From assembly GCF_029212375.1 (NCBI RefSeq), contig NZ_JARGNU010000008.1, positions 1 to 64,000 on the forward strand: a DNA stretch of 64,000 bases, written 5' to 3'. Positions 17,495 through 27,354 of the stretch are shown here, one piece after another. How positions within the stretch are numbered: the stretch's first letter is position 1; each line of letters begins with the position of its first letter. The notes under the pieces were generated by a model that had not been told where the DNA came from, searched no databases, and was given only the letters and a program-made list of their open reading frames with translations. The DNA is from Zhongshania sp. Its GTDB lineage: Bacteria > Pseudomonadota > Gammaproteobacteria > Pseudomonadales > Spongiibacteraceae. The position numbers and the translations under genes were made by a program.

Positions 17495-18391
17495 ATGCGT
17501 GACGACGAGATGACCAAGCAAAAGAAGTTACTGATTATTGGCTGTGGTGACATCGGCAATGGCCTAGCGCAAGTAGTTTTGCCGCGCGGCTGGCAGGTGC
17601 AGGGCCTGCGCCGTGATATTACTAAACTGGCCGCAGGTATTGAACCGCTGTCGGCAGATGTGTGTGAGCCCCGCAGTATTGCGGCTCTTGGCCCTTTGCA
17701 GGCCGACTATGTGGTGGTGACCTTAACGCCGGCCGGCAATAACGCCGCGGGCTATGCTGCGGTGTTTGAGCAGGGTTTGGCGAATATAGTGGCCGCGATT
17801 GCGACGGCGCCTAAGCGTATCTTTTTTGTGTCGAGCACCGGTGTTTACGCTCAGGCTAATCACGACCTGATTGATGAGCAGAGCGAAACCAGTCCAGATC
17901 GTTTTTCTGGGCAAAGCTTATTAAAAGGCGAGCGTGCTATTGCCGCCACCGGCTGGCCGTATAGCAATATTCGCTTTGGTGGTATCTACGGTACGGGTCG
18001 ATTCTTTATGCTAAATAAAGTTTTGGCGGGCGACTGCGCGCCGGCAGAACCGCTGCACTACACCAATCGCATCCACCGCGACGACTGCGTTGGCTTTATT
18101 GCGCATTTAATTAATAAGGCTGAGGAGGGCGACGAGCTTGAAAATTGCTATGTTGGCGTTGATGACGAGGCGGCGAGTATTCAAGATGTGCAGGGCTGGT
18201 TGGCAGAGCAATTAGATGTGGCCTACGCCAGCAAGGGTGAGCCTATTGCGCGCACCGGCAGCAAGCGCTGCGTAAATGCTCGGCTGCGTGCCAGCGGTTA
18301 CGCATTGAAGTACCCAACATTTCGCAGCGGCTTTGAACCGGTACTGCGCGCATGGCGGGCTAGTACCGGAAAAGCGCAAAATAGCGATTAA
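17495..18391 (+). CDS. NAD(P)-dependent epimerase/reductase-like protein (YeeZ type)
   Basis: 298 aa extended-SDR-like protein. The Rossmann loop is LLIIGCGDIGNGLA near the N-terminus; FFVSSTGVYAQ contains the active-site Ser/Thr strand and RFGGIYGTGR a later conserved turn. Related proteins are annotated as YeeZ-like NAD-binding proteins of unknown substrate. ATG 17495 follows AGGAGA by 11 bases; a TTG lies two codons earlier. Its stop overlaps the convergent ridA stop by four bases. Confidence 0.75.
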   Translation: MRDDEMTKQKKLLIIGCGDIGNGLAQVVLPRGWQVQGLRRDITKLAAGIEPLSADVCEPRSIAALGPLQADYVVVTLTPAGNNAAGYAAVFEQGLANIVAAIATAPKRIFFVSSTGVYAQANHDLIDEQSETSPDRFSGQSLLKGERAIAATGWPYSNIRFGGIYGTGRFFMLNKVLAGDCAPAEPLHYTNRIHRDDCVGFIAHLINKAEEGDELENCYVGVDDEAASIQDVQGWLAEQLDVAYASKGEPIARTGSKRCVNARLRASGYALKYPTFRSGFEPVLRAWRASTGKAQNSD

Positions 18392-18771
18392 AGCGCGAGA
18401 ATCACTTCGACTTCAATCAGCGCGTTGCGGGGCAGGGCCGCAACTTGCACACAGGCGCGCGCGGGGTAGGGCTCGTTAAAGAACTTAGCCATTACCTCGT
18501 TAACCTGAGCAAATACGCTCAAGTCGGTTAAGGAAATATTAACCTTAACGGCGTTATTCAAGCTGCCGCCGCTGGCATCTGCCACTGCTGCAAGATTGTG
18601 AAAAACTTGGGTGGCCTGCTCAACAATACCGCCCTCGATCATGGTCATGGTTTCTGGAACCAAGGGAATCTGACCCGACAGGTAAACCGTATTACCCACT
18701 TTTACCGCTTGCGAGTAAGTGCCAATCGCCTCGGGGGCGTGAAGGGTGTTGATGTATTCTTTAGTGCTCAT
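18388..18771 (-). CDS. ridA: RidA family enamine/imine deaminase
   Basis: 127 aa, the standard length. Family residues include GTYSQAVKVGNTVYLSGQIP (start of the fold), VKVNISLTDL, the PARACVQVAALPRNALIEVE segment carrying the Arg that binds the carboxylate, and the C-terminal EVEVIL. RidA hydrolyses reactive 2-aminoacrylate-type enamines formed by PLP enzymes. It sits just downstream of spoT, as in Pseudomonas. Converges with the YeeZ-like gene, sharing four bases. Confidence 0.93.
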   Translation of the reverse strand: MSTKEYINTLHAPEAIGTYSQAVKVGNTVYLSGQIPLVPETMTMIEGGIVEQATQVFHNLAAVADASGGSLNNAVKVNISLTDLSVFAQVNEVMAKFFNEPYPARACVQVAALPRNALIEVEVILAL

Positions 18772-18830
18772 GGGGTTTGCTTCCTAGTTTCAGGATTGAT
18801 ATTGATTAGTGGAATTGCTTAATGCTGGAC

Positions 18831-18879
18831 GGGAGACGGGAGATGCCAAGATAAGCGGCTTTTGCGTTTACCGTCTCCC
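18831..18879 (-). terminator. Inverted repeat downstream of spoT start region/ridA leader
   Basis: GGGAGACGG (18831-18839) is complementary to CCGTCTCCC (18871-18879) with a 31-base loop, in the gap between the spoT stop (18897) and the ridA start (18771). It could end spoT transcription, but there is no clear T-run and the loop is long. Confidence 0.35.
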
Positions 18880-18896
18880 ATCAAGCGTCTGGCTGA

Positions 18897-21077
18897 TCAA
18901 TGCCTTTCCCGCGTTACCTTAATCACCGCCGGAATATTTCTAATCCGGCGCATTACATTGGCCAAATGCACCCGCGAGCGCACACCGACAATAAGGTGAA
19001 TAGTACTGATTTTGGCGTTTTCGTCTTCTACACTAATTTTTTCTATGCTGCCATCGGCGCCGTTTACGCGGGTAGCTAACACAGCAATAATGCCGCGTTG
19101 TTTGGTTAGTTCAATTTTCATTTCTACCGAGAAGTCGCGCTCGATATTTTCGGCCCAGCTCAGAGGTACTACGCGGTCGGGCTGGCTGCTTAACTCAATG
19201 CTGTTGTGGCAGTTTTCGCAGTGCACCACCACGCCCTTTTCGGAGCTGACGATGCCAATAATATGGTCGCCGGGAATGGGGTAGCAGCAGCGCGCAAAGT
19301 TAACCAAGAAGCCTTCGGTGCCGTGAATAACCATAGACTGCCGAGTTGGTGGCGGTCGCAGGGCGTCGCCGTCGGCGATATCGTCGCGCAAATTGAGCAG
19401 CTGGCGCGCAGTTAAGTAGGCAACTCGGTTGCCCATGCCAATCTGCTCATAAACATTGTCTGGGGTTTTGGCGTGGGTAGTTTCAATTAACTGCTGGATG
19501 TACTTGCCTTCAAAGTCGGCAATGTTCTCGTTCATGCTGGCCAGCGCGCGCTCTAGCATGCGCTTGCCCAAGGTAACGGCTTCGTTTTTGCGCTGGTATT
19601 TCAGGTGGTGGCGAATACCCGTGCGGGCTTTGGCGGTAACCACAAAATGCAGCCACGCGGGATTGGGCTGGGCGCCTGGGGTGGTGATGACCTCTACCGT
19701 TTGGCCGCTTTGCAAGGTTTCCGACAGTGGTGCTAGGCGGCGGTTAATGCGGCAGGCCACACAGCTATTACCAATATCGCTGTGTACCGCGTAGGCAAAG
19801 TCGACGGCGGTAGCGCCAGCGGGCAATTCCATAATGTCGCCGCGGGGTGTAAATACATACACCTCGTCGGGGAATAAATCGATTTTTACATTCTCGATAA
19901 ATTCTAAGGAGTCGCCAGCGCGCTCCTGCATTTCTAGCAGGCCCTGTACCCATTGGCGGGCGCGGGCGTGGCTGGAATTGCGTTTGGGGTCTTGTTCGGT
20001 GCTTTTGTACAGCCAGTGAGCGGCAATGCCGTTATTGGCCATGTCTTCCATGTCATGGGTGCGAATTTGAATTTCAATCGGCACGCCTTCTAAGCCGAAC
20101 AACACCGTGTGTAAAGACTGGTAGCCATTGGCCTTGGGAATGGCAATATAATCTTTGAACTGGCCGGGCACCGGCTTGTAGAGGCTGTGTACACAGCCTA
20201 AAACCCGATAGCAGCTGTCGACTGAATCCACCACAATGCGAAAAGCATAGAGATCCATGATCTCTTTAAGCGACTTACGCTTGTTGCGCATTTTGCTGTA
20301 AATACTGAACAGATGCTTTTCGCGGCCGATCACATTGGCCGTATGACCTTCTTCGGTCAGGCAATTCTCAATATTTTCTTTAATGCTGCTTATGGTCTTT
20401 TTGCGGTCGCCAAAGCGGGTGGTAATGGCCTTGCGAATGCGTCGGGCACGCATGGGGTGCATAGACATAAAGCCTAGGTCTTCAAATTCTACCCGAATAT
20501 TGTGCATGCCCAAACGCTGGGCAATTGGCGCGTAAATTTCTAAGGTTTCTTTGGCGATGCGCCGGCGCTTGTCTTGGGGCATAGCACCGAGGGTGCGCAT
20601 ATTGTGCAGGCGGTCGGCCAATTTGACCAAAATAACGCGGATATCCTTGGCCATGGCCAGCGCCATTTTTTGGAAATTCTCGGCCTGTTGCTCGGCCTTA
20701 GACTGAAACTCAATTCGCGTTAGCTTGGAAACCCCATCGACAAGCTCGGCCACCACCTCGCCAAATTGATTGCTTAAGCCCTGTTTGGTGACGTGGGTGT
20801 CTTCAATAACGTCGTGAAGCATAGCCGCCATCAAGCTTTGAACGTCCATGTGCATTTCAGCAAGAATGCAGGCAACGGCGAGGGGGTGGGTTACATACGC
20901 TTCGCCACTGCGGCGATTTTGGCCTTCGTGGGCTTGTTCGGCGTAATAGTAGGCGCGCCGAACCTGATTGACCTGTTCGGTGGTGAGGTATTCGGCAAGG
21001 GAAATAGCGAGGGCGTCGATCGATCCGGCCGGCACGCTAGTGCCGCTGCTTGGATTGAAAAAACTGTATTGATGCAT
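18897..21077 (-). CDS. spoT: Bifunctional (p)ppGpp synthetase/hydrolase SpoT
   Basis: 726 aa. N-terminal HD hydrolase with HEGQNRRSGEAYVTHPLAVA and AAMLHDVIEDT intact, so ppGpp degradation should be functional; a synthetase domain (REKHLFSIYSKM, DLYAFRIVVD, NGYQSLHT); a TGS domain (DLFPDEVYVFTPRGDIMELP); and a C-terminal ACT domain. Controls the stringent and starvation response. ATG 21077 has an AAAGGGG site; longer frames upstream would run into rpoZ. rpoZ lies 22 bases upstream, giving the usual rpoZ-spoT operon. Confidence 0.96.
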   Translation of the reverse strand: MHQYSFFNPSSGTSVPAGSIDALAISLAEYLTTEQVNQVRRAYYYAEQAHEGQNRRSGEAYVTHPLAVACILAEMHMDVQSLMAAMLHDVIEDTHVTKQGLSNQFGEVVAELVDGVSKLTRIEFQSKAEQQAENFQKMALAMAKDIRVILVKLADRLHNMRTLGAMPQDKRRRIAKETLEIYAPIAQRLGMHNIRVEFEDLGFMSMHPMRARRIRKAITTRFGDRKKTISSIKENIENCLTEEGHTANVIGREKHLFSIYSKMRNKRKSLKEIMDLYAFRIVVDSVDSCYRVLGCVHSLYKPVPGQFKDYIAIPKANGYQSLHTVLFGLEGVPIEIQIRTHDMEDMANNGIAAHWLYKSTEQDPKRNSSHARARQWVQGLLEMQERAGDSLEFIENVKIDLFPDEVYVFTPRGDIMELPAGATAVDFAYAVHSDIGNSCVACRINRRLAPLSETLQSGQTVEVITTPGAQPNPAWLHFVVTAKARTGIRHHLKYQRKNEAVTLGKRMLERALASMNENIADFEGKYIQQLIETTHAKTPDNVYEQIGMGNRVAYLTARQLLNLRDDIADGDALRPPPTRQSMVIHGTEGFLVNFARCCYPIPGDHIIGIVSSEKGVVVHCENCHNSIELSSQPDRVVPLSWAENIERDFSVEMKIELTKQRGIIAVLATRVNGADGSIEKISVEDENAKISTIHLIVGVRSRVHLANVMRRIRNIPAVIKVTRERH

Positions 21078-21099
21078 CGACGCCCCTTTCAGACGCGAA

Positions 21100-21363
21100 T
21101 TACAGTGAAGCGGCGCCCAATTCAGCGCCCAGATCGATTTCTGGCTCATCGTCGTGCTTGTTGGCAGCCATCACTTGTTCGCGGGTAATTTTGCCTTCAG
21201 CCAGTTCACGCAGTGCAATAACCGTTGGCTTATCGCCTTCTTCAGGTACTAGCGCAGTTTTGCCGCCAGTTGCCAGAGCATGGGCGCGTTTGCTGGCGAC
21301 CATAACTAATTCAAAGCGATTATCGACGGCTTGTAGGCAGTCTTCAACAGTAATTCGGGCCAT
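21100..21363 (-). CDS. rpoZ: RNA polymerase omega subunit
   Basis: 87 aa. Typical omega: [20 protein letters not shown] at the N-terminus, VASKRAHAL, and an acidic tail. It aids assembly of RNA polymerase and contributes to the ppGpp site. Upstream of spoT and downstream of gmk in the classical gmk-rpoZ-spoT arrangement. Confidence 0.97.
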   Translation of the reverse strand: MARITVEDCLQAVDNRFELVMVASKRAHALATGGKTALVPEEGDKPTVIALRELAEGKITREQVMAANKHDDEPEIDLGAELGAASL

Positions 21364-21446
21364 GATGTGTTTCCTGCAGACTAAACAAAATCAGCGCACA
21401 AATTGCGCGCTGTTAATTACTTGGCAGTCTACCAAAAAGCGGGGGC

Positions 21447-22124
<678 letters not shown>

Positions 22125-22307
22125 TTATACGACCTGATTGGGAGGGCGTCACGGACGCGGGTCGATCTGTGGCGTTAATTTAAAGCCAGATGCAGATTTG
22201 CAGATGAAGAGTTTTGCGAAGAGTGACCCATTAATTGCCAGTTTGCGGTACTCGCGGGCCAGGTTTATATGCGAAACAACGGGGGCGTTGTTAGGGCGGG
22301 GTGTGGA

Positions 22308-22335
22308 CTGAAACCCCAGTTGGCTGAGGTTTCAG
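22308..22335 (-). terminator. Hairpin just after the TSP3 lipoprotein gene
   Basis: CTGAAACC (22308-22315) pairs with GGTTTCAG (22328-22335) across a 12-base loop, about 27 bases past the TSP3 stop on the minus strand. No T-run follows, so it may be a weak or Rho-assisted end. The rest of the 22065-22361 gap, which must also contain the gmk promoter, shows nothing distinctive. Confidence 0.4.
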
Positions 22336-22361
22336 GGTGGTAGGTTTATTTTGCCAGCTTA

Positions 22362-25300
22362 TTAGTCAAGCAGGTCGCCAAGTACATCAGCTAAACCGGG
22401 CACGAGGGCTAGTAGTTCCCGCAAGAATGATTCTGGGTCTGCTGGATTAAGCAAATAGGCCAAAGCGTCTAGGGTGTTGCGTAGGGCATCTCCCGTTAAG
22501 CCTAGGATACCTTGCAATACGGCTAAAAGGTTTAGCTCTTCGGCAACGGCCGTTAGCAGGTCAACCAGTGTCGTAACGAGCTCTTCGCCGACGTCAGTGA
22601 GTGCCTGTAGCAGCTCGGCGAGTGTTTCCACTACGACCACGTTGAGGGTTTCAGAGAGCGCCACCAGTAAATGATTTAGTGTTACCACTAGCGTTTCTCC
22701 GGTCTCACCAACGGCATCGAGAAGTACGACAAGGGTATCGATCAAGCTTTCTCCTACTGGCGCGAGCGCCTCTAAGAGTGCGGTGAGCGTAATAACCACG
22801 TCTTCGCCTAGTTCATCAAGTAGGTCAACTAGGGTGCTCACTACTGCCTCGCCGCTTGTGCCAATCGCTTGTAGTAGCACTGCCAGCGTGTCTGTCAGAC
22901 TTTCACCAGTGGCGGCAAGTCCGTCGAGTAGCTGGATTAGCGTGTCGATAGTATTGTCGCCAAGTACGGTTAACAGATTGCCCAGGGCTACAACAAGATC
23001 GTCGTCTAGGGCTTCTAGTATTGTTACTAAAGTATCAACCACGCGGTCAGCAGTGCTGGTTAGCGCTTCTAGAAGCTGAACTAAGGTATCTACTAGATTA
23101 TCTGTGAGCGGATCTACAGCCGCGAGAAGCTGGGCGAGGGTGTCGACCAGATTTTCGCCCAGTGGGTCGAGTAGTTGGATTAAGGTATCAACCAGACTCG
23201 CGCCTGTTGTTGTTAGCGCCGCCAGCAAGTCGACTAAGTTCGCTAATAGACTTTCGCCGCTGGTGCTTAGCGCATCCAGCAGCTCGACCAAGGTCTGCAC
23301 CAAGTCAACTCCTAGCCCGTTGAGCAAGCTGACCAGTGCATCTACTGTGTTCAAGTCTGGTGCCACGGTTTCAAGCAGTGACACCAAGGCAATAACGGGG
23401 TCGGCTCCTGGGCTCCATTCTGCCAATAAAGCCAGCAAGGCTTGAGCGGGGTCTTGGCTTTGTTGCAAATAGCTAATCAGGGCTGGCAATGAGGTGGTAG
23501 GGTCGCCATCAATACCACCGACCTTTCTCTCGGCGCCAGTGCAGGCCTCATAGACGTAGGCCGCTTCGGTTAAATCGAGGGTGAGTAGATTCGCGTCTAC
23601 CTTAAACTCGATGCGGTCATAGGGTGCCGAGGTGATAAAACCCAAAAGATATTTGATTTCAGTTCCAATGGTTTTTATTCCCAGTAGCGAGAGTTCAATG
23701 CCTTTGGTGATGCCGGCGCTGCCATTTTGCTCGCCGTTAAGATAGGTCGTAACGGTAAAGCTGCGCAGCAAGGACAGGTCTAGCGTGCCGCCCGGTACCC
23801 GAATAATAAAGCCAGCGACTTGGCCCGCGGGGATGGCGTTGGGGAAGTTGGCTTGCAGGGTTTGCGAACCGCTGACGTTCAGCAGGCCATCGTCGCCGAG
23901 GACTAGGTCCAGCAAGCCTGCCGAGTAGTTCACAATGGCGAAGGAGTCTGGGTCGTTGTCGATAGCATTGTCGGCAGCGATCACTGAGCAGCCGTCAAAC
24001 AGGGGGTCGGTGAGATCCGTTGCATCGCAGATTAGGCCGCTCTCGATGGCGACTACCGTCGTGCCTGCAGGGCTGCCAGCGTTGCATTCGTAGTTGGTGG
24101 CAATACCAAGTACACCGCAAACATCGCCTAGGCCATCACCATTATTGTCGATCTGGGAGGGATTGGGCAGGGGGCAGTTGTCGATATCGTCGGCCACTTC
24201 GTCGCCGTCGGCATCGCTGTCGCAGGCATCGCCAAAGCTGTCGCCGTCGTAATTACTCTGGGTCGTATTTGCAACGGTGGGGCAGTTATCAATATTGTCT
24301 GCGATGCCGTCGCCATCGAGATCATTTTCGCAGCTATCACCAATACCATCCCCGTCGCTGTCGGCCTGATTGGGGTTGGCAGCCAAGGGACAATTGTCGG
24401 CGTTATTGCTGATGCCATCGGCGTCGGCATCGTCGTCACAAACATCGCCTGCACCGTCGCTATCAATATCCAGCTGATTGCTGTTGCTCACTAATGGGCA
24501 GTTATCCGCTGCGTCATTAATACCGTCAGCATCACTGTCGTCGCAGAGATCGCCGATGTCGTCGCCATCACTGTCGCTTTGACTGGGGTTGGCAATTGCT
24601 GGGCAATTGTCGCCGTCATCATCTAGGCCATCGCCGTCTTGGTCATTATCGCAGGCGTCACCAAGCCCATTGCCGTTGCTGTCGGTTTGGCTAAGATTAG
24701 CCACCATCGGACAGTTATCCTCATTATTGGCAACACTGTCGCCGTCAGTATCGCTGTCGCAGGCATCGCCAAAGCCATCGTTGTCAGCATCTTGTTGGCT
24801 ACTGTTACTATTGATAGGACAGTTGTCGACGGCGTCAACAATGCCGTCTAGATCAGAGTCATCGCAGCTATTGCCGATGCCATCACCGTCGCTGTCTGCT
24901 TGATTGGCATTGCTCACCGATGGGCAGTTATCGAGGTTGTCGCTAACCCCGTCGCCGTCCTGATCGGTGGCGCAGGCATCGCCAATCCCGTCGCCATCTG
25001 AGTCTAATTGGTCGGGGTTGGCCGTGGCAGGGCAGTTATCGCCGCTATCCATCACGCCATCGTTGTCGCTGTCGTTATCACAGGCGTCGCCGGCGCCATC
25101 GCCGTCGCTGTCGAGCTGGTTAGTATTGGCGGTACTAGGGCAGTTGTCGGCGGTGTTAACAATACCGTCGCTGTCGGAATCTTCACAGGCATCGCCGATA
25201 CCATTGCTATTGCTGTCGGTTTGCTGAGGATTGGCTACCGCTGGGCAGTTATCGACTGCATCGCTTAGGCCATCATTGTCTGAATCGTCGCAGACGTCGC

Positions 25301-25607
25301 CAATACCGTCGCTGTCAGCATCGCTTTGATTTGGATTTTCAATTGCGGCGCAATTGTCCTCAGGGTCGATGATGCCATCGCTGTCGGAGTCATCGCAGAG
25401 ATCGCCGATGTTGTCTCCATCCGCGTCAGCTTGATCGACATTTGCCACTGCGGGGCAGTTATCCAATTCGTCGCTAATACCATCATTGTCGATGTCAGTA
25501 TTGATGACGGGGCTGCCACCGCCGCTCGAACTGCTGCTACCGCCACAGCCCCCGAGTGCGAGGGCGTTAATAATGAGTAAGGCGATAAACGAAAGTCTTA
25601 ATAACAT
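22362..25607 (-). CDS. Thrombospondin type-3 repeat lipoprotein with a leucine-rich C-terminal repeat
   Basis: 1081 aa. A lipoprotein signal ends at LALGGC (Cys21), followed by a Ser/Gly linker. Residues 38-497 contain 13 thrombospondin type-3 units of about 36 aa with DxDxDG calcium loops and DNCP cysteines. Residues about 500-690 look like a beta-rich globular domain with several Cys. From about 738 to the end the protein is made of short amphipathic units of 15 or 18 residues around the pattern V-D-T-L-V-x-L-L-x-A-L. TSP3 units in bacteria bind calcium and occur in outer-membrane or surface proteins; the C-terminal array is not one I recognise. Probably a surface-anchored structural or adhesion protein. 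Confidence 0.82.
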   Translation of the reverse strand: MLLRLSFIALLIINALALGGCGGSSSSSGGGSPVINTDIDNDGISDELDNCPAVANVDQADADGDNIGDLCDDSDSDGIIDPEDNCAAIENPNQSDADSDGIGDVCDDSDNDGLSDAVDNCPAVANPQQTDSNSNGIGDACEDSDSDGIVNTADNCPSTANTNQLDSDGDGAGDACDNDSDNDGVMDSGDNCPATANPDQLDSDGDGIGDACATDQDGDGVSDNLDNCPSVSNANQADSDGDGIGNSCDDSDLDGIVDAVDNCPINSNSSQQDADNDGFGDACDSDTDGDSVANNEDNCPMVANLSQTDSNGNGLGDACDNDQDGDGLDDDGDNCPAIANPSQSDSDGDDIGDLCDDSDADGINDAADNCPLVSNSNQLDIDSDGAGDVCDDDADADGISNNADNCPLAANPNQADSDGDGIGDSCENDLDGDGIADNIDNCPTVANTTQSNYDGDSFGDACDSDADGDEVADDIDNCPLPNPSQIDNNGDGLGDVCGVLGIATNYECNAGSPAGTTVVAIESGLICDATDLTDPLFDGCSVIAADNAIDNDPDSFAIVNYSAGLLDLVLGDDGLLNVSGSQTLQANFPNAIPAGQVAGFIIRVPGGTLDLSLLRSFTVTTYLNGEQNGSAGITKGIELSLLGIKTIGTEIKYLLGFITSAPYDRIEFKVDANLLTLDLTEAAYVYEACTGAERKVGGIDGDPTTSLPALISYLQQSQDPAQALLALLAEWSPGADPVIALVSLLETVAPDLNTVDALVSLLNGLGVDLVQTLVELLDALSTSGESLLANLVDLLAALTTTGASLVDTLIQLLDPLGENLVDTLAQLLAAVDPLTDNLVDTLVQLLEALTSTADRVVDTLVTILEALDDDLVVALGNLLTVLGDNTIDTLIQLLDGLAATGESLTDTLAVLLQAIGTSGEAVVSTLVDLLDELGEDVVITLTALLEALAPVGESLIDTLVVLLDAVGETGETLVVTLNHLLVALSETLNVVVVETLAELLQALTDVGEELVTTLVDLLTAVAEELNLLAVLQGILGLTGDALRNTLDALAYLLNPADPESFLRELLALVPGLADVLGDLLD
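22482..23300 (-). repeat. 16 tandem protein units of 15/18 residues
   Basis: Inside the TSP3 lipoprotein, residues 770-1042 fall into 16 consecutive units. Seven-to-nine are exactly 18 aa and five are 15 aa, with two near-misses (17 and 19). Each begins with a V/I-D/x-T-L-V/I core, then LL and an A/x-L, then an acidic Gly-Glu turn such as TGESL. The DNA copies are diverged, so this is an old array and not recent slippage. Confidence 0.8.
24117..25496 (-). repeat. 13 thrombospondin type-3 calcium-binding repeats
   Basis: Residues 38-497 of the lipoprotein: 13 copies of an acidic unit of about 36 aa. The anchor is DNCP (DNCA in unit 2), followed by NPxQxDxDxDGxGDxC. Family knowledge: each unit wraps several calcium ions. 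The repeat also produces long open frames on the other strand, which are not genes. Confidence 0.9.
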
Positions 25608-26028
25608 AGCTGTATCCTCGCTATCTTAATTTAGGTGACCGGTCGATTTCCGGTTTGTGTTTGCGGTTTGAACTCCGCGCTAAGTTAATAATGTTGATCG
25701 GCTAGGCCATAGCGCCTTGCCTCAGCATGGGGAGTGCCGCGAAGACTTTTTTTAGTGGTTGTTCCATCCATGGAAATTTCCTTGTGCAGAGACGCCTTGC
25801 GATAAGCCGACGAAATTTGTCACCAACATTTATTTAAATATTGGTTTCACTTATGAGAGATAACGAAGCGGATGCAAAAAAGGTTGCACGGTATGCGCAG
25901 TAAAATTGCAGAGGCTAGAAAATTGTAAAGTCGATTAAGAAAAGGCCGAGCTCCAAACCGGAGTTAGCTTGGGCATTGTGACGGTGACGGGCTTGCAGGT
26001 GGGTTTACGTTTTCTTGCCCAGTAATTG
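25608..26028. other. Intergenic region upstream of the TSP3 gene
   Basis: About 420 bases without a gene. It should contain the promoter of the leftward TSP3 gene. It has an imperfect 24-bp palindrome at 25822-25845 and a perfect GGAAATTTCC palindrome at 25772-25781, both possible operators. AT-rich compared with the neighbouring backbone. Confidence 0.4.
25822..25845. promoter_or_regulatory. Imperfect 24-bp palindrome upstream of the TSP3 gene
   Basis: Outer arms ACCAA and TTGGT enclose ATTTA and TAAAT; ten of twelve base pairs match. Located about 215 bases before the TSP3 start. Candidate operator only. Confidence 0.3.
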
Positions 26029-26616
26029 TTACTCTGGTCGCCGATAAGCAAAGCGCCTATTTTGCGTTTGCCAAGCCAAATATAGGCAATCGCACTCTGG
26101 TGTCAGCATGTCCGCGCTAATGTCATTTTCGGTCATCAGTCGGCGCTCTAAATCGCGCTGGGTTTCGATTTTGCCGTTGTGACAAATATGTTGAATATCC
26201 AACCGATGTTCGGCTAATAAATATTGACCAATAAGCAAGCTGCGGTGGCAAATAGCGGGGTCTTTTTCTGCGCAAAGCAGGCTAATAGTCAACTTTTTGT
26301 CAAGGCCGGTGAAGAGTCGTTGAACCCCTTGCTGAAAAAGCGCCGAGCCCTGCAGGCGTTCAAATTGCACTTGGCCGCTATTATTATAGTGGGCGTCGTC
26401 TTTTGAGCGAGGGCCTAGCTCCTCGCCTAGATAAACATAGTGGATACCCCGCGCCTTCAAACTGCGGGCGAGGTTTTCACGATGATAGTTGTGGAATACT
26501 TTGCTATAAGGAACCGAGCGAACATCGGCAATGGCGTTAATATTTAGAATGTCTAACTGCGCCAGAAATACGTCCAGATCTTTGGTGGCATAGCCGATGG
26601 TGTAGAGTTCTGACAT
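26029..26616 (-). CDS. DUF488 family protein
   Basis: 195 aa. DUF488 features: YTIGYATKDLDVFLAQL at the start, ADVRSVPYSK, YVYLGEELGPR, and the Cys/His motif LLCAEKDPAICHRSL. The family is found in all domains; its biochemistry is unclear although the Cys-His motif suggests metal or nucleic-acid chemistry. ATG 26616 follows CGGAGA; the longer open frame upstream lacks family similarity. Divergent from the ECF sigma gene. Confidence 0.87.
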   Translation of the reverse strand: MSELYTIGYATKDLDVFLAQLDILNINAIADVRSVPYSKVFHNYHRENLARSLKARGIHYVYLGEELGPRSKDDAHYNNSGQVQFERLQGSALFQQGVQRLFTGLDKKLTISLLCAEKDPAICHRSLLIGQYLLAEHRLDIQHICHNGKIETQRDLERRLMTENDISADMLTPECDCLYLAWQTQNRRFAYRRPE

Positions 26617-26751
26617 GGTATCTCCGAAAAATTGCAGATTAAGCTCTGCAGCTGCAACTATTTGTTGGGATTTTACGTTATTAATAGTAAATGCAGTTAT
26701 AAAACGGTGGCCACACAATGCCTGCGCAGCACGGACGACTGAAGCTCATAC

Positions 26752-27309
26752 ATGAGTAAGGTGATTTCTTTTTTTAAACGGCGCCACTCCACCGCTGACA
26801 GCTTTGAGGAGATGATCGCGCCGCACATCGATGCGCTGTACCGGCAGGCTTATCAGTACAGTCGAAACGAAGATGAAGCGGAGGACCTGCTCCAAGAGTT
26901 GCTGGTGGAAACCTACCAGCGACAAGACACGTTGCGCGCAGCCCCAGTGCGGCGGGCGTGGCTGAGCCGTTCGCTTTATCATCGCTTTGTTGATCGCTAT
27001 CGCAAGACGAAGGCCTCGCCGCAGTTTGATGATATTGATACTCCAGCACTGCAGCTCCCTGCGCTGGAGAGTTCGCAGGAAACCCAATACTTGCATGATC
27101 AGCTGCGCCAAGAGCTGGATATGTTATCTGCGGAGCAGCGAATGGTTATTTCACTGCACGATATTGAGGGCTACACCCTGAAGGAGCTTTCTGAAACATT
27201 GGGGATGCCGCTGGGAACCTTGAAATCGCATCTGCACCGAGGCAGAAAAACATTACAAAAGCGCTTTGATGTGCATCCTTTTGATGAGCCAGCGCGTTAT
27301 ACCGAATAG
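26752..27309 (+). CDS. ECF RNA polymerase sigma factor
   Basis: 185 aa. Sigma region 2 spans about 20-85 (YRQAYQYSRNEDEAEDLLQE, matching the core-binding helix) and region 4 about 120-170 (LSAEQRMVISLHDIEGYTLK then LGMPLGTLKSHLHRGRK, the -35 recognition helix). The only transmembrane signalling partner nearby is the zinc-finger anti-sigma candidate 45 bases downstream. Likely directs the following cluster; the target promoter was not identified. Confidence 0.92.
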   Translation: MSKVISFFKRRHSTADSFEEMIAPHIDALYRQAYQYSRNEDEAEDLLQELLVETYQRQDTLRAAPVRRAWLSRSLYHRFVDRYRKTKASPQFDDIDTPALQLPALESSQETQYLHDQLRQELDMLSAEQRMVISLHDIEGYTLKELSETLGMPLGTLKSHLHRGRKTLQKRFDVHPFDEPARYTE

Positions 27310-27354
27310 CAATAGAAAAGCCGTGCGCCAAGAGAGAGCCGGTTTGGAGGCAGC

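Noticed and set aside
24117..25496. Spaced DNA repeats that could look like a CRISPR array
   Set aside because: Units are diverged, coding and in frame with a 36-aa protein repeat; there is no constant direct repeat with unique spacers.
24020..25580. Long open frames on the plus strand inside the TSP3 gene
   Set aside because: They come from the repetitive acidic codons of the minus-strand repeats, which leave other frames open; their proteins are low-complexity.
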